Below, in pieces: positions 36,568-46,970 of a stretch of 64,000 nt of DNA (the first letter of the stretch is position 1; every line of letters begins with the position of its first letter). This DNA is from Salvator merianae (lineage: Eukaryota; Chordata; Lepidosauria; Squamata; Teiidae), in assembly GCA_003586115.2 (NCBI GenBank), contig QVOM02000113.1, positions 1,793,416 to 1,857,415 on the forward strand, written 5' to 3'. The notes under the pieces were generated by a model. That model saw only the letters and a program-made list of their open reading frames with translations, was not told the origin of the DNA and ran no database searches. A program made the position numbers and the translations under genes.

Positions 36568-36797
36568 CAGTTTGGCCTTGTGGTTAGCGTGCCAGACTCT
36601 TATCTGGAACTTCCCCGGTTCAACTCTGCAGGAATTCAGCTGGGTGACCTTGGGCTCATCACAACTCTGTTCTGAGTTCTCACAGCCCCACCTACCTCAC
36701 AAGGTGTCTGTTGTGGGGAAAAGAACAGAAGGTTTGTCAGTGGCTTTGAGTCTCCTCAGGGTGAGAAAAATGGGGTATAAAAAACAACCACCCCCCT
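36568..36797 (+). mobile_element. tRNA-derived SINE, squamate type, copy 1
   Basis: A polymerase III-type head is visible: AGTTTGGCCTTGTGGTTAGC (A-box region), then CGGTTCAACTC (B box). It continues with GACCTTGGGCTCATCACA, CAGCCCCACCTACCTCACA and TTGAGTCTCCTCAGGGTGAG, ending in a CAACCACCCCC tail. It aligns along its length with the copy at 41741. No clear target duplication. Point changes mark it as old and it is not a tRNA gene. Confidence 0.8.
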
Positions 36798-37097
36798 CCA
36801 ACTACTACATGGAAGCATGGAGGTGCAAAAGAATTAAATCCACCCTTAGAAATGCTTTACATGATTTATGAATACATCACCTTCAGTGGTGGATTTCCCA
36901 CTCCTGGGCTAGGGTACAGACTGATGGGTTCAGCCATTTGTTGTCACCCAGACCCCATGGGCTCTCACAGAGTATACTTTTCTTGCTGTTTAGATGCAGC
37001 CAGACTCTTTCAGTTGAAAAAGTATACAAACAAGTAGAAAATAAAGAAAGGGGAGAAATCAAGTTCTACATTCTGTAGGACTAGCACTAAAGACTTT
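36798..37097. other. Unassigned DNA
   Basis: Nothing recognised between the SINE and the next MITE. Confidence 0.35.
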
Positions 37098-37475
37098 GGA
37101 CCTTTTCGCACTACTGTCCTATGCATAGCATGATCTGGAACAGCACCAGCCCTGAACCTTGCATGAGCTTTGGGGCCAGCTTTGGAGTAACTGGGGGACC
37201 CATTTTGGCCATGTGCTTTGGTGCACCACCAAAATGAATCCCCTGATAGTCTGGAAAACTGAGGTGTGCTTTCTGTCTGCCTTTGTGTTCTATACTAAGC
37301 CGAGCTGGTACACTGGTAGACCTTGATATTGATGTCTACTGGTGATAGAGATCATGTATTGTCCTGTGTGGACACAGCAAAACAATGCTGGGTGTGGCCT
37401 CCCATATTCCATGTGTGGAATGGAAGCCCTCAGTGCACTTGTTGGTAAGGAACACCAGCAAGTACAGAAAGGTCC
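37098..37475. mobile_element. GGGCC-type MITE, 'gcaccaaagcac' subfamily
   Basis: The left end GGACCTTTTCGCACTACTG and the right end AGTACAGAAAGGTCC are inverted repeats; flanks TTT and TTC differ by one base. Interior phrases TTGCATGAGCTTTGGGGCC, GGGGGACCCATTTTGGC and TTTGGTGCACC are shared with 35814-36332 (inverted) and 51700-51965. Confidence 0.7.
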
Positions 37476-37878
37476 TTCTTTAGAAAGACAGGGCAAGATC
37501 CCATAGATTTAAGATCTGGTAAGTAAGGTGGAAAAGGCTTCAAAATCTTGGGCACAACAGTGTTTTCATATACTGGAGATTCTAAATTATTTCTTGAGAT
37601 GATAGTTTAAGGGATCTGCACTTATTAAAAGAGCTTCTAAGATTTCAAAGAATTCCTTCTAGTCATCTGTAAATGTCTGGTGAATTACAGCTGAAATTGT
37701 AGAAGTGTCTTTCTGATACATTTAGTCATTCATTTATTCCTCTAGCATTTTTGGTCTGTAATATATAGCCACATGTGGCTTACTCTTTACCATTTTGTGA
37801 TAGAAGGAATAATTGAGAATGTTTTTCTATGATCATCCTGACTAAAAAAAGAAATAAAGAATGTTGTTTGCAAACTGA
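37476..37878. other. Unassigned DNA
   Basis: No gene or recognised repeat. Confidence 0.35.
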
Positions 37879-38301
37879 GACCCTTTCTGCTCTTATCTCA
37901 CCTTGGTCAGTATCAATGGTCTGGAATAGCCCAACCCACTGATCCTGACCACAGAATAGTGTGGATGGGATCAGCCCATGCTACAGCATCATGGCACCAT
38001 GGCCTCGAATCACATACATGCTTTGAGGCTGGACATGGAGGTTTCCAAGGGCTAGGAACTCTCCCGTAGTTCCAACATGAGGCATATCTCTGTACAGCAT
38101 GCCTCCTTGCTCGTGATTAGAGCCTGTTGGTCCACTTCACAGTCACGATTAATCGTGATTACCAGTGTTCATGATCAGCATCTCCCTAATTAGGATCACA
38201 CTCTGCGTAAATCAGATGCAGTGTTCCAGCAGATGGCTTGGCCACTTAAATCTGCATTAACATGTGGATCTACGTGGCCTACAACATTTTCAAGCAGGCC
38301 C
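37879..38301. mobile_element. MITE-like element, ends uncertain
   Basis: A left end GACCCTTTCTGCTCTTATC resembles the GGGCC group, and AAGCAGGCCC at about 38292-38301 could be the right end. The interior has several short palindromes, for example CACGATTAATCGTG at about 38144-38157, and AACATGTGGATCTACGTGG near the right, similar to the 42454 copy. No target duplication is seen. Confidence 0.5.
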
Positions 38302-39129
38302 TTAATCCTTAATATTTGTCTGCTGATTCTGTGAGAAGTACATGCAACCTACATTCCTGTACATCCTGTTAAATATTGGGGAGCTTTAGAATCACAATAC
38401 ATATTAATATTAATTTAGTGAAACAATTGAAACTTGAGAATTATGCATCATCTCTGTTTTGCATGCAAATAATAATAATGGATTTGTTATTATATAGAAG
38501 AGATTTTCTTGACTGATATCTAAGGTCATACCCAGAACAAAAATGGAAATAGCTTTTATTAAAAAGATAAACTTGAGAAAGGAGTCTTGCAGTAATTTCT
38601 TTGACTTGATGCAAATCTCTTAAAGGTCTTGCATGCTGGCAAATAGTGAAAGTGGATCTCTTTTTATTAAAGAAAAATTCCAAACACAATCCAAGTGAAA
38701 TGTCAGAAATAACAAGATTCTTTTGGCAGCAAGGAAATGACTCTGTGCCAGTTCAGATAACTCATCTGAGATATATAGAGCTGATAGTGAGCATATAATG
38801 TAAAAATTAGAATTACAGATAATCTAAGGGAATATCAGGAATGAAGGGAAAAGTTGAATTTATTTCAAATAAAAAAGATGATGAAGCTAGGAAACTAGAA
38901 ACAGCTACATATTGAAGCCATTCCATGTTTCTGTGTATGTATAATCTTAACAACAACAACAACAACAACAACAACAATAGATATGCTTGTTGCAGATATT
39001 CGCTTGGTGAATCAGACTGGGATCCTGGGCCCACATTCATTCAATTCCTGGAATAAGTCTATGCAGAACTCTACAGGATTAGTTCTGCCAATTAAAAAGT
39101 CTAAATGTGCTGGAAGCACTGCAGCACTG
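38302..39129. other. Unassigned DNA with an (AAC)n run
   Basis: No gene. A perfect (AAC)n run occupies about 38949-38978, and AT-rich sequence surrounds it. Confidence 0.45.
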
Positions 39130-39560
39130 ATAAACAGTTGGCTGAGATCGAATAGGAGAGCCTTTATTCAGTGAAAGTTTTCCAGGACTGACATTTGGAA
39201 GCAGACAAGGAGCAAGATAATGAAGGTAGCAGAAACACTCAGTAAAGGCTATCATGACTCACTGAAAATGAGGGACCACTAGCATTTTGAAGACTGTAAC
39301 CAGATAGGAATAAATGCAGTTTATAATGGGGTGAAGTAAACCATAGGTCTATAAGGATCTGTAGAGCCAACACTATAGCTTAATAAACAGTTAGGTCACA
39401 AAGCTTGTGGATGACACTTATGAAATGATTCATGACAATAAAATCCCCAGTAGACCATGATTAGCTCCATAAGGATCTCTCCAAGCTAGGTATCTGAGCA
39501 ACAGCACAGCTGATGAAATAAAACCTAAGTGCAAAATGTTGTATAGAGGAACTTAGGATT
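39130..39560 (+). mobile_element. CR1-group LINE reverse transcriptase fragment, sense, decayed
   Basis: Scattered blocks follow the order of a CR1-group reverse transcriptase: GGTCTATAAGGATCTGTAG at about 39344 (the degraded GVPQGSVL block), AAGCTTGTGGATGACACTTA at about 39401 (degraded FADDTK, now LVDDT), AAGGATCTCTCCAAGCTAGG at about 39471, and CCTAAGTGCAAAATGTTGTA at about 39523. Insertions and deletions separate the blocks, so this is a deeply decayed copy. Confidence 0.65.
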
Positions 39561-40130
39561 GACATTCTGCTAACCCTCTCAGTTTCCTGTGGAGCTGTTT
39601 AGCTGCTAATTGCTCTGCGCAAAAACTTATGACAATGATCTGACCACTTTAGTTGGTTAAATTATTTTAATTAATTTTGTCTTCAAAGTGCTCAACAGAT
39701 GTTTGTTAGCTTTAAAATCAGTTGCAAGTTGTCTAGTATAAACAGAAGTGAAACAAACAAATCTTATCTTCTCGGATAATATTGATCGGACCTTAATTAT
39801 AAATGATGTCAGACTCAAAATAGGAAGCTTAGCGATTTAATATACTATGTGAATATTCAACAGCAAATTGAATTCTACAGTTTATTAGATGGAATAAATT
39901 ATATGCCAATTATACCAAAATATTAATAATGCTACTTTTACTTTTAAACAATATTTAAACAATATTTTCTTATTGTTTTCAAATATAAATACAAAAGTGT
40001 AACTACAAAAACAGGTAAATAATAAACTAAAGAAAATATTAATTAATGACACAGTCCAAAACTCCGTTCTGCAAGTCTGTGCAGAATTTATGAAAAGTTG
40101 CACAACTTTTCAGTTGTGATTTCCATATGC
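39561..40130. other. AT-rich unassigned DNA
   Basis: No gene or recognised repeat. Confidence 0.4.
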
Positions 40131-40133
40131 TTA

Positions 40134-40234
40134 GGGTGATTCCGCAATGGTCACTGGACCAGGGCCTCCCTTAGATTGCATGAAGAAGGGAGGCTTCTAG
40201 TACATATTCTGGCCTGGTGAGTGCAGAATTGCCC
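40134..40234. mobile_element. 101-bp MITE with TTA target duplication
   Basis: The ends GGGTGATTCCGCA and TGCAGAATTGCCC are 13-bp inverted repeats with three mismatches, and both flanks read TTA (40131-40133 and 40235-40237). TTA is the preferred target of PIF/Harbinger elements. The ends resemble the GGGCC group but the body (a CTCCCTT...AAGGGAG hairpin) is distinct. Confidence 0.72.
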
Positions 40235-40237
40235 TTA

Positions 40238-41388
40238 GTTAGTGTAGAGAAACAGAGAGTATCATTTTATTCATGGGATGTCCTATTTTTTGGCTCTTCC
40301 TGCCCTAATAGTGCAGCAATGTCATTATCAGAGACCTGTGCAGCCCAGAGAGGCTTTAAGAACAGACATGCCTCTCCTTCTGTGGACATGCCTTTCCATG
40401 GCCGGAAATCACAATCTAGGGTGAGCTCTAAGCCCCCTTAGCCAAACAATGAAGTGGGATAGGGTAGAAACCCAGAAAACAGGGATGAAATCAGTGCAGG
40501 GAAACCCTGGGGATTCAGGGACAGCTGGAGACAGGTGGCTGAGGTCAGCACCTGGGCGGCACATACTGCAGTCTAAATCCAGGGACCTCACCAGATTGCC
40601 AACCTGACTCTCCTATGAGGGTGCCTAGTCTAGGTTCTGTCTGTGTGTATGTTCTGTGGTGAGGTAATGCAAAGTGGCTTTAGCTACAAGGGGGGGGGGT
40701 AAAAGAGGGGGTTAAAAAGAAGAAGACACTCATTGTTCTGTTTTGCATTCTGTGTTGGGTGTGAAATAGTGGCTTGGCATTGTGGAGAATTCCAAGGGAC
40801 CGAAAAAAGGTGCCTTACAGTTACTTTGTTGGATGAGAAAGAAAGAATCACTAGTTCCCAGAACAATGAGCAGACTGTTTTGTAAACCACTTTGAAATTT
40901 TTAAGTGAAAAGTGAAATAAAAATGTCTGAAATAAAATAATAGGAAAATGACATAGTTTTTACAAGCTTCAAAAGCAGTCTGGATAGATGAAATTAGTGT
41001 GACTAATTATCCGCAGTCAATAAGCAAGGTGGCAAAATGTATACTTGTGGAAAGAGGGGCTCAGAGCTAGAACAAAATTGGAAATTATGGGAAATGGTTA
41101 ATTTAAAAACTTCTCTCTTAGCTCCAAAACCCTGACATGGCTGCAGCTAGTTTTTCCTCCTACTCGTTTTGCCACAGGCATGCCCCAGCCCCAAGCCATC
41201 TCTGAAGAAAGATCAACCTGTCATAATCTTGGTTCCTTTTCTCCGCTCATGGAAATGGACCATCCTGAAGATAGTGGAGGATGGGAGGAGCATCTGGCTC
41301 AAATCCTTCCAGCTGGCATACTTGGCTACTCATTGCGCATTGAGAGATGAAGAGAACTGGCACTGGAGGGAAGGAGGCAGGTAGCACC
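40238..41388. other. Unassigned DNA
   Basis: No gene or recognised repeat. A G9 run lies at about 40690-40698. Confidence 0.4.
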
Positions 41389-41389
41389 A

Positions 41390-41655
41390 CATAAGAACAT
41401 AAGAGGAGTCCTCTTGGATCAGTTCACAACTCATCTAGTATAGCATCTTGTCTCACAAAGTGACCCACTAACTGCTTCTGGGCTTTCTCAAGTGGAAGAT
41501 GAAGGTAAAGCCTTCACCTGCTGTTGACTCCCTGCAAATGGCCTTTAGAGGCATCTTGTCTATCCAACCTGGAGGCAGTATCTAGGCCTTAATTTCTAGT
41601 AGTCATGAATTTGTCTAACTCTTTCTTAATGCTATCCAGGCTGGTTGCAGGAAGA
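41390..41655 (-). mobile_element. CR1-group LINE 3' end, antisense, short copy
   Basis: It begins CATAAGAACATAAGAGGAG, the reverse complement of the LINE 3' terminal ATGTTCTTATG repeats, and follows with TTGGATCAGTTCACAACTCA, TCTAGTATAGCATCTTGTCT and CTGCTTCTGGGCTTTCTCAA, as in the copies at 14775 and 30108. It is 5'-truncated on its own strand, ending near 41655. Confidence 0.83.
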
Positions 41656-41740
41656 GGGGTCTGGCTGACAAGAGGATACTTACATGGGCAAAACATGCAT
41701 ACAAGAAAGGAAGAGTCACTGAGAGACACTGGCTTCTATT

Positions 41741-41967
41741 GTGAGCCAGTTTGGCCTTGTGGTTAGCGTGTCAGACTCTTATCTGGAACTCTCCCGGTTT
41801 GAGTCTGCACGAAGCCAGCTGGGTGATCTTGGGCTCATCACAGCTGAGTTCTCACAGTCCCACCTACCTCACAGGGTGTTTATTGTGGGGAGAAGAGCAG
41901 GTTTCTCAGCCGCTTTGAGTCCCTTCAGGTGAGAAAAGTGGGATAAAAAACAACTCTTCTTCTTTTT
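41741..41967 (+). mobile_element. tRNA-derived SINE, squamate type, copy 2
   Basis: It has the same order as the copy at 36568: GAGCCAGTTTGGCCTTGTGG with TTAGCGTG (A-box region), CCGGTTTGAGTC (B box), GATCTTGGGCTCATCACAG, CCCACCTACCTCACAGGGTG and TTTGAGTCCCTTCAGGTGAG, ending in a TCTTCTTCTTT tail. The 8-bp direct repeat CTTCTATT flanks it (41733-41740 and 41968-41975), supporting retroposition. It is closer to the expected SINE sequence than copy 1. Confidence 0.85.
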
Positions 41968-41975
41968 CTTCTATT

Positions 41976-42453
41976 CATGGCTTTGGATTCCCTAATCCCA
42001 ATGGTAGTCTGAGCCAGTGGTATTGCTGGCTTGTTAGTAGAACTGACACTGGGTCTATCCTGTGGATTTTGTATCTTCACATTTTAGTCCTGTAGGATTT
42101 TATTTGCATTGTTTTAAAGGGATTTTCCACCCTGAATTTTGAATTTGCTATTTTGTACTTTTAAAAAAAAATTAAGACAATGACAACAACAACTTCTTCA
42201 AGTTTTTCACCATTTTGCCTATTATACTGCATGAAGAATTATAGTCATGGTAGTGTTAATTAACAGATTCAATTAGTAAGACTCCAGTGAGATGTAACTG
42301 CAACTTGAAGTATGTATTAGAGGTGATAGACATTTCTGCAGCCAGTTCAAAGGCATTCCCCAAGATGCTGATTAATTCAGCGATATAGTAATATAGTATT
42401 TGAATCAGCAATGCATGATGTGACCATCAACATACTTAAAGAGGTGGTTCTAT
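41976..42453. other. Unassigned AT-rich DNA
   Basis: No gene or recognised repeat. Confidence 0.4.
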
Positions 42454-42633
42454 GGCGCTTTCTGCATTTGGCCTTATTCCAGATTATATCTTGGAATAGG
42501 GATCTGCCATCTGCATGCTACTATGAACTATGACAGGCCCCACCTGGGGCCTGCTATAATCTGCATTAACGTGTGGATAGCACCTCCCTATTCTGGGATA
42601 TAGTCCAGAATAAAGCCAAGTGCAGAAAGGGCC
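42454..42633. mobile_element. Short GGGCC-type MITE (180 bp)
   Basis: The left end GGCGCTTTCTGCATTTGGC and the right end AAGTGCAGAAAGGGCC are inverted repeats; the subterminal pair CCTTATTCCAGATTATATC and TATAGTCCAGAATAAAG extends the stem, so the whole element can fold back. It shares GGGATCTGCCATCTGCATGC with 24198 and 58170. Flanks TAT and ATT do not match well. Confidence 0.78.
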
Positions 42634-43016
42634 ATTGTGTTGAAGCATGATACGCCTAGTCAAGTACACAAAGGGCTTATTAGGAAAGAAACACAATTTA
42701 TGTTCAGAAATAGAAAAGTGTAAGGTTGGAGTTTTTTTTTTTTGTAATTTTCTCATTTGTAATTAATATTTTAAACAGAGCTCTCAGGAGTTACAGAACA
42801 TATTAATCTGTTCATAACCCACTCTGTGTCTCTGGGTTAAATTCTAAAGTAACTACCAAAGTTTGTGAAAAAATCTTTTCTTGATCAGGCCAGGTCCTTT
42901 CATCAAACTACGACTTTAGTGCCCCAAACACACATACACATGGGTTACATAGCACAATACTTTTATGGCAAAGTTGGAACAGCACAGGCACACTTCTGGT
43001 CAATTCACCAAGAATA
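42634..43016. other. Unassigned DNA
   Basis: No gene or recognised repeat; a T11 run lies at about 42731-42742. Confidence 0.4.
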
Positions 43017-43020
43017 CAAT

Positions 43021-43814
43021 GGGCCTTTTCGCACTGAGGCAAGCAGAACGATCTAATTAGCCTGCTTCAGGCCGGTGCAGATGAGGAGAGGTCCCTCCCA
43101 TTCGCACTGTTTCTCGTTAAAACGTACCTGAAGCCAGCCGGCCTCCACGTCAGTGTGAACGCTCCATCGCCCTGTTCATTTCCGCGCCTGCTGCGGCCGC
43201 CGGACATCCCTCCCTCCGATGCTCGGCATTGGCGGAGCGCTCCGTCCCAGCGGCGTCACTTCCACGGCGACGAAAAGGAACTCCGTATTGTACTCCGTAG
43301 TCAACGATATGAAAACGGAGCTGAGATATGGAGCTGAGACACGGAGCTGAGATACGGAGCTGAGATACGGAGCGGAGACGAAGTGGGTACGAAGTGGGTA
43401 TGCAGTACAATACAAAGTGGGTACAAAGTGGGGCGAAGTACAGTACGAAGTGGGACGAAGTACAGTACGAAGTGGGACGAAGTACAGTATGAAGTGGGAC
43501 GAAGTACAGTACGAAGTCGCCGGCATCTGCGTACCGAGGAACAGCGCATGCGGGCAATGACCACATCCGCCGACATCAGAGCGACGGAAGGGAATCGCGA
43601 GACAGACGCAGTGCGAAAGCTCAGTGCCCGATCTTCACCCCATTGCGTGGGTCAGGATCAAGACAGGTAAGTACTTGTCTTGCCTTACTCAGCATCAGGT
43701 TGGGTTTGGGTACGAAGCGGTTCGGATCAGGTGAGGCGCGTGCCTGCGGCAGTGCGAAAGCTCCATTCTAGCGAATGGACAAGAACGTTCCACTCGCTCA
43801 GTGCGAAAAGGCCC
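43021..43814. mobile_element. GGGCC-type MITE, CpG-rich, with internal tandem repeats
   Basis: The ends are GGGCCTTTTCGCACTGAG and CTCAGTGCGAAAAGGCCC, perfect over 18 bp, and the palindrome extends outward to 22 bp (CAAT at 43017-43020, ATTG at 43815-43818). Flanks AAT and ATT differ by one base. The body is CpG-rich with two tandem arrays: a 17-base GGAGCTGAGATAC-type unit (about 43315-43378) and a CGAAGTACAGTACGAAGTGGGA-type unit (about 43379-43516). The right 200 bases match the 59258 copy. Overlapping long frames on both strands are produced by the arrays and are not genes. Confidence 0.85.
43310..43516. repeat. Two short tandem arrays inside the MITE
   Basis: The first array repeats a 17-base unit (GGAGCTGAGATACGGAG-type) about four times. 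The second repeats a roughly 26-base unit built from GTACGAAGTGGG and ACGAAGTACA about five times with slight drift. Neither array appears in the related 59258 copy, so they expanded within this copy or its sublineage. Confidence 0.85.
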
Positions 43815-43967
43815 ATTGCCCTAAGAAAGTCTGCACTCTCACATACAGTTTTTTTTAAAAAAGTCAGCCATCTTGGTTTGCAGGTGGGATTATCCAGAGG
43901 CCAGTCTGCCTCTCCCCTTCTCATGAACACTGTAGGCTACAAAAACTAATATTTATTTATAAGCAGT

Positions 43968-44700
43968 GGGCACTAATGATAATGCTGGCATGCAGTACCT
44001 CCATCTTGTCTGGCTTCAGTTTCATTTTTCTGGTCCACACCTAGCCCATTACCACCTCCGGGCACCTCAAACACCTGAACTGCCTCTCTTGAATTGGATG
44101 AAATGGAAAGACAGAGCTGAGTGTCACCAGCATATTGGTCATCTGCCCAAATCTCCTAATGATCTCTCTCAGTGGCTTCATAGAGATTATAAAAAGCATT
44201 AGAGATAAAATCAGCTTAGAATCCTAGAATTTAGTTCCCAGTAATCCCTCTTAACAACTTTATGTTCACCTTGAAGAAAGGAGCAGGCCACCTCAATGCA
44301 GTGCTGTTAACTCCTAAACCTTGTGGCTTTTATAGAAAGATACTATGGATACTATGAGCCAGCTGGAAATTCCTTTAAACACCACTGCAGTTGAACCAGC
44401 ATCACTGTCTCTAGCACCAGTATTTCTAAGCAACTGAGTTGCTTAATACTTTTCTATCCAGGGGGTCCCTTTTTAGAAAAGAGTGAACCACTACATTCTT
44501 AAGGCAAGTGTAATATCCTTTCCCTCACTGAGTCATTCACCACTTCCTGAACCCATCTGGCTACATCTTGCTAGATGACTTTATCTACCAGAATGGGCAT
44601 TATAAAAGGGAGCATGACATTTGTCAGATCCCAGTAAGCCCCTTGCCCAAAAGAAGTAGACCTGAAGGCTCTCTAGATACTACCCCAGATTGTTGATCTA
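43968..44700 (-). mobile_element. L2-like LINE reverse transcriptase region, antisense, decayed
   Basis: On the minus strand the residues MLFIISMKPLREIIRRFG (from about 44200) are followed by QYAGDTQL, corresponding to the catalytic YADDTQL block of L2-like reverse transcriptases with one aspartate changed to glycine. Next comes a degraded MGW...KMKLKPDKMEV block. Sequence from 44230 to about 44700 appears to be upstream coding sequence of the same element, but is weaker. Frameshifts and the catalytic change show it is dead. Confidence 0.7.
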
Positions 44701-46450
44701 TACTTTACTGTGTCATCTATTTCTGTTGGGATCTCAATTTGTCCTTCAATATTGCCTTGCAATTTGTCATAGTCTCTTGATATCATCAGCCATTCCTTCT
44801 TCCAGCCTGATGTTTTCATCACTAAGAAAAGCTTTGCTGGACAGTTAATTGAGATTGCAATAGAAGCAAAGGAATAATTTATTTTTACTGCTACCAGCAT
44901 TATATGGTAGGCATGATAATGTGGCTAACATGTTCATTCAGGCTCACAATGCATTTTATTTCACTTGTGCTATAGCCATTATCCCTTCCCCATCATGATG
45001 TGTAGCTTGATCGAATACCAATGTGCTCTACAGGTTCCATAATGACACTGACAGCAATCAGAATTGCTTTTATCAAGACCAACTGGAAAATATCCCAGTG
45101 CACTCTGGAACCACTTGGATCCCTTCTGAACAAGTCCCTTCCCTGCCCCACTAGAGGGGGGTGCTTCTACTAAAAATTCCCTCCAGAATTGAATGCAATT
45201 TGGTTTCACCTTCTGCAGCTGGATGGAGGGCCCCAATCATATTTTAGGATCAAAACAATCCTTTTGGCACCTCTGTGATTGTTTGAATGAGAGGAAAGCA
45301 CCACGTCGCTCATCATGCTCTAACTTTGTGCTCAAAAATGACGCACTGTGCTATTCAACTTTGCCCATATCAATTTGTTTCATGATTAAAATTTGGAAAC
45401 AAGGTGGGAAGGCAGAAGTGAAATATGAGCAATTTCTATAGCAAGACATGAAGACGATAGAGAAAATGTCACTGTGCATGACTCACAGCTGATAGCTGTC
45501 AGGTCTTAACTCTATATGTGAAAGTGCTGAGATCAAGGCATGATGGGATACAAATAACTATCATTTATTCCCTATATTCTTTTCTTTTTCTTTTAATAAG
45601 TTCTGCAAGCTTTGTAAGAAAGGAATAATTATATATTAATCCATATCAAACGTACCACTGATAAAGTGTCAAACATCAAAGCATAAAATAAAAATAAAAA
45701 TCTTCAAGCTACTTACTCCAGAAACGGAATTTTCTAAATAACTATTTCCATGGAAACTGTCAGAGAAGGGGAGGAGTTTATCTCCAGGAGTAAATGGTGG
45801 TTTTTTTTTTCTTTTTTGCCAACTGTGTTTGCTGAAGCTAGTGCTCCTGTGTTAGACACATAATGAGAAACAATGTTTAATGGTGATGTTAGTCCTAAAA
45901 AGCCTATTGAGACTCTCAATTGAAAGTGTTAATTACTAGAGATGGGGGAGGGAAATGGTTCCAAATGGAATGCAAGTGGGTTCCTTCAGTAGAGTTGAGT
46001 GAGCTCTTTTAAAAGACTGAACACAGCAATTGATCAGCCTGTGTATAAAAGGAATAAATCAATTTCAAGAGGAATTACTCAGTTCCAGTTATTGCTAACA
46101 ATTCGCTGGTGTGGATGCAAAAGGGGTTGGAGAGAAGGAAGGAGCTCTGTGGGAAAAATAACCCATATTTGACAATCTTTCTTAAATTGGAACATTTTTT
46201 TTTAAAAAAAGGTTCCTTCAAACAGCTAAATATACAGAAACCAATGGTACATAATAGCAGGCAATGACTTCCAATATAGTTCAGCAGTAGAATACATGCA
46301 AAGTAATGAGTTCTTGTTAAACTGTCAATCAAATATACCAAGTATCAACATGTAACAGGGGAACAGAAGGCGATAATGGGATCACATGACTGAGTACATT
46401 TTACAAGTTCCTGATGGCACTTACTAGTTACAATGTATCAAACACTGTAA
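44701..46450. other. Unassigned DNA
   Basis: About 1.7 kb with no gene. The stretch 44980-45240 has the texture of an old antisense retroelement, but no motif could be fixed. Confidence 0.4.
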
Positions 46451-46970
46451 TGTCCCAGGCAGGCGTCTGAATCAGCAAGCTAAGTAGCTCACGCAGCCAA
46501 GCTGAAGTGTCCAAAGGGAAGAGGCAGAAACTTTATCAAAACAGTCCTTTGTCAAAGCCAGTAGATAAGTCAGGAATTCAAAACAGGCACAGACAGCAAG
46601 AATTTCTCGGCAGAGTAACAAGGTTGCTTCCTCAGTTATGCACTGAACAGCACAGACTTAAATAACGTTGTGAGACACCTGTGAGATCAAGGATGGGGCT
46701 CTCTGAGCCCTATATGAACAGGTCCGGCATCTCTCCCTCTCCTTTTCTGCCCGAAACCCCACATGTGGAGGAGGAGGTGAGTCCACGTCCAGATCACTCT
46801 CAGCTACAGCATTCTCAGCTGCGTCTGCTGACACAGCTGCCTCATTCACCCCCTGATCCTCCCCTTCACTTGCTTCAAACTCTGGAGGAGGCTCATCCTC
46901 CCTTTCACTTGATTCAGGCTCTGGAAGAGGTATTCCCTGTAGTCAACTTGACCGACAAGGTGTCACACCC
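46451..46970 (-). mobile_element. Possible LTR-like repeat, antisense
   Basis: The block starts TGTCCCAGGCAGGC and ends GACAAGGTGTCACA, so on the minus strand it begins TGTGACA and ends GGGACA. On that strand TTATTTAAGTCTGTG at about 46665-46650 is a TATA-like box, and GATAAAGTTTC at about 46540-46530 is a weak polyadenylation-like signal. The interior (46780-46930) is a CCTC/TTCACTTG-rich stretch with a short duplication. No target duplication was found, so the call is tentative; the plus-strand open frame 46681-47010 is not a gene. Confidence 0.3.

Noticed and set aside
36568..36650. Possible functional tRNA gene
   Set aside because: The A- and B-box-like motifs belong to a SINE head: a second full-length copy exists at 41741, and no cloverleaf with an anticodon stem is evident.
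38144..38157. CACGATTAATCGTG palindrome as a regulatory operator
   Set aside because: It lies within a MITE-like element rich in palindromes, with no adjacent gene.
43150..43670. Several overlapping open frames of 90-138 codons on both strands
   Set aside because: They are generated by tandem arrays within a MITE; tyrosine/serine/threonine-rich repeats on one strand and their complements on the other are not a protein signature.
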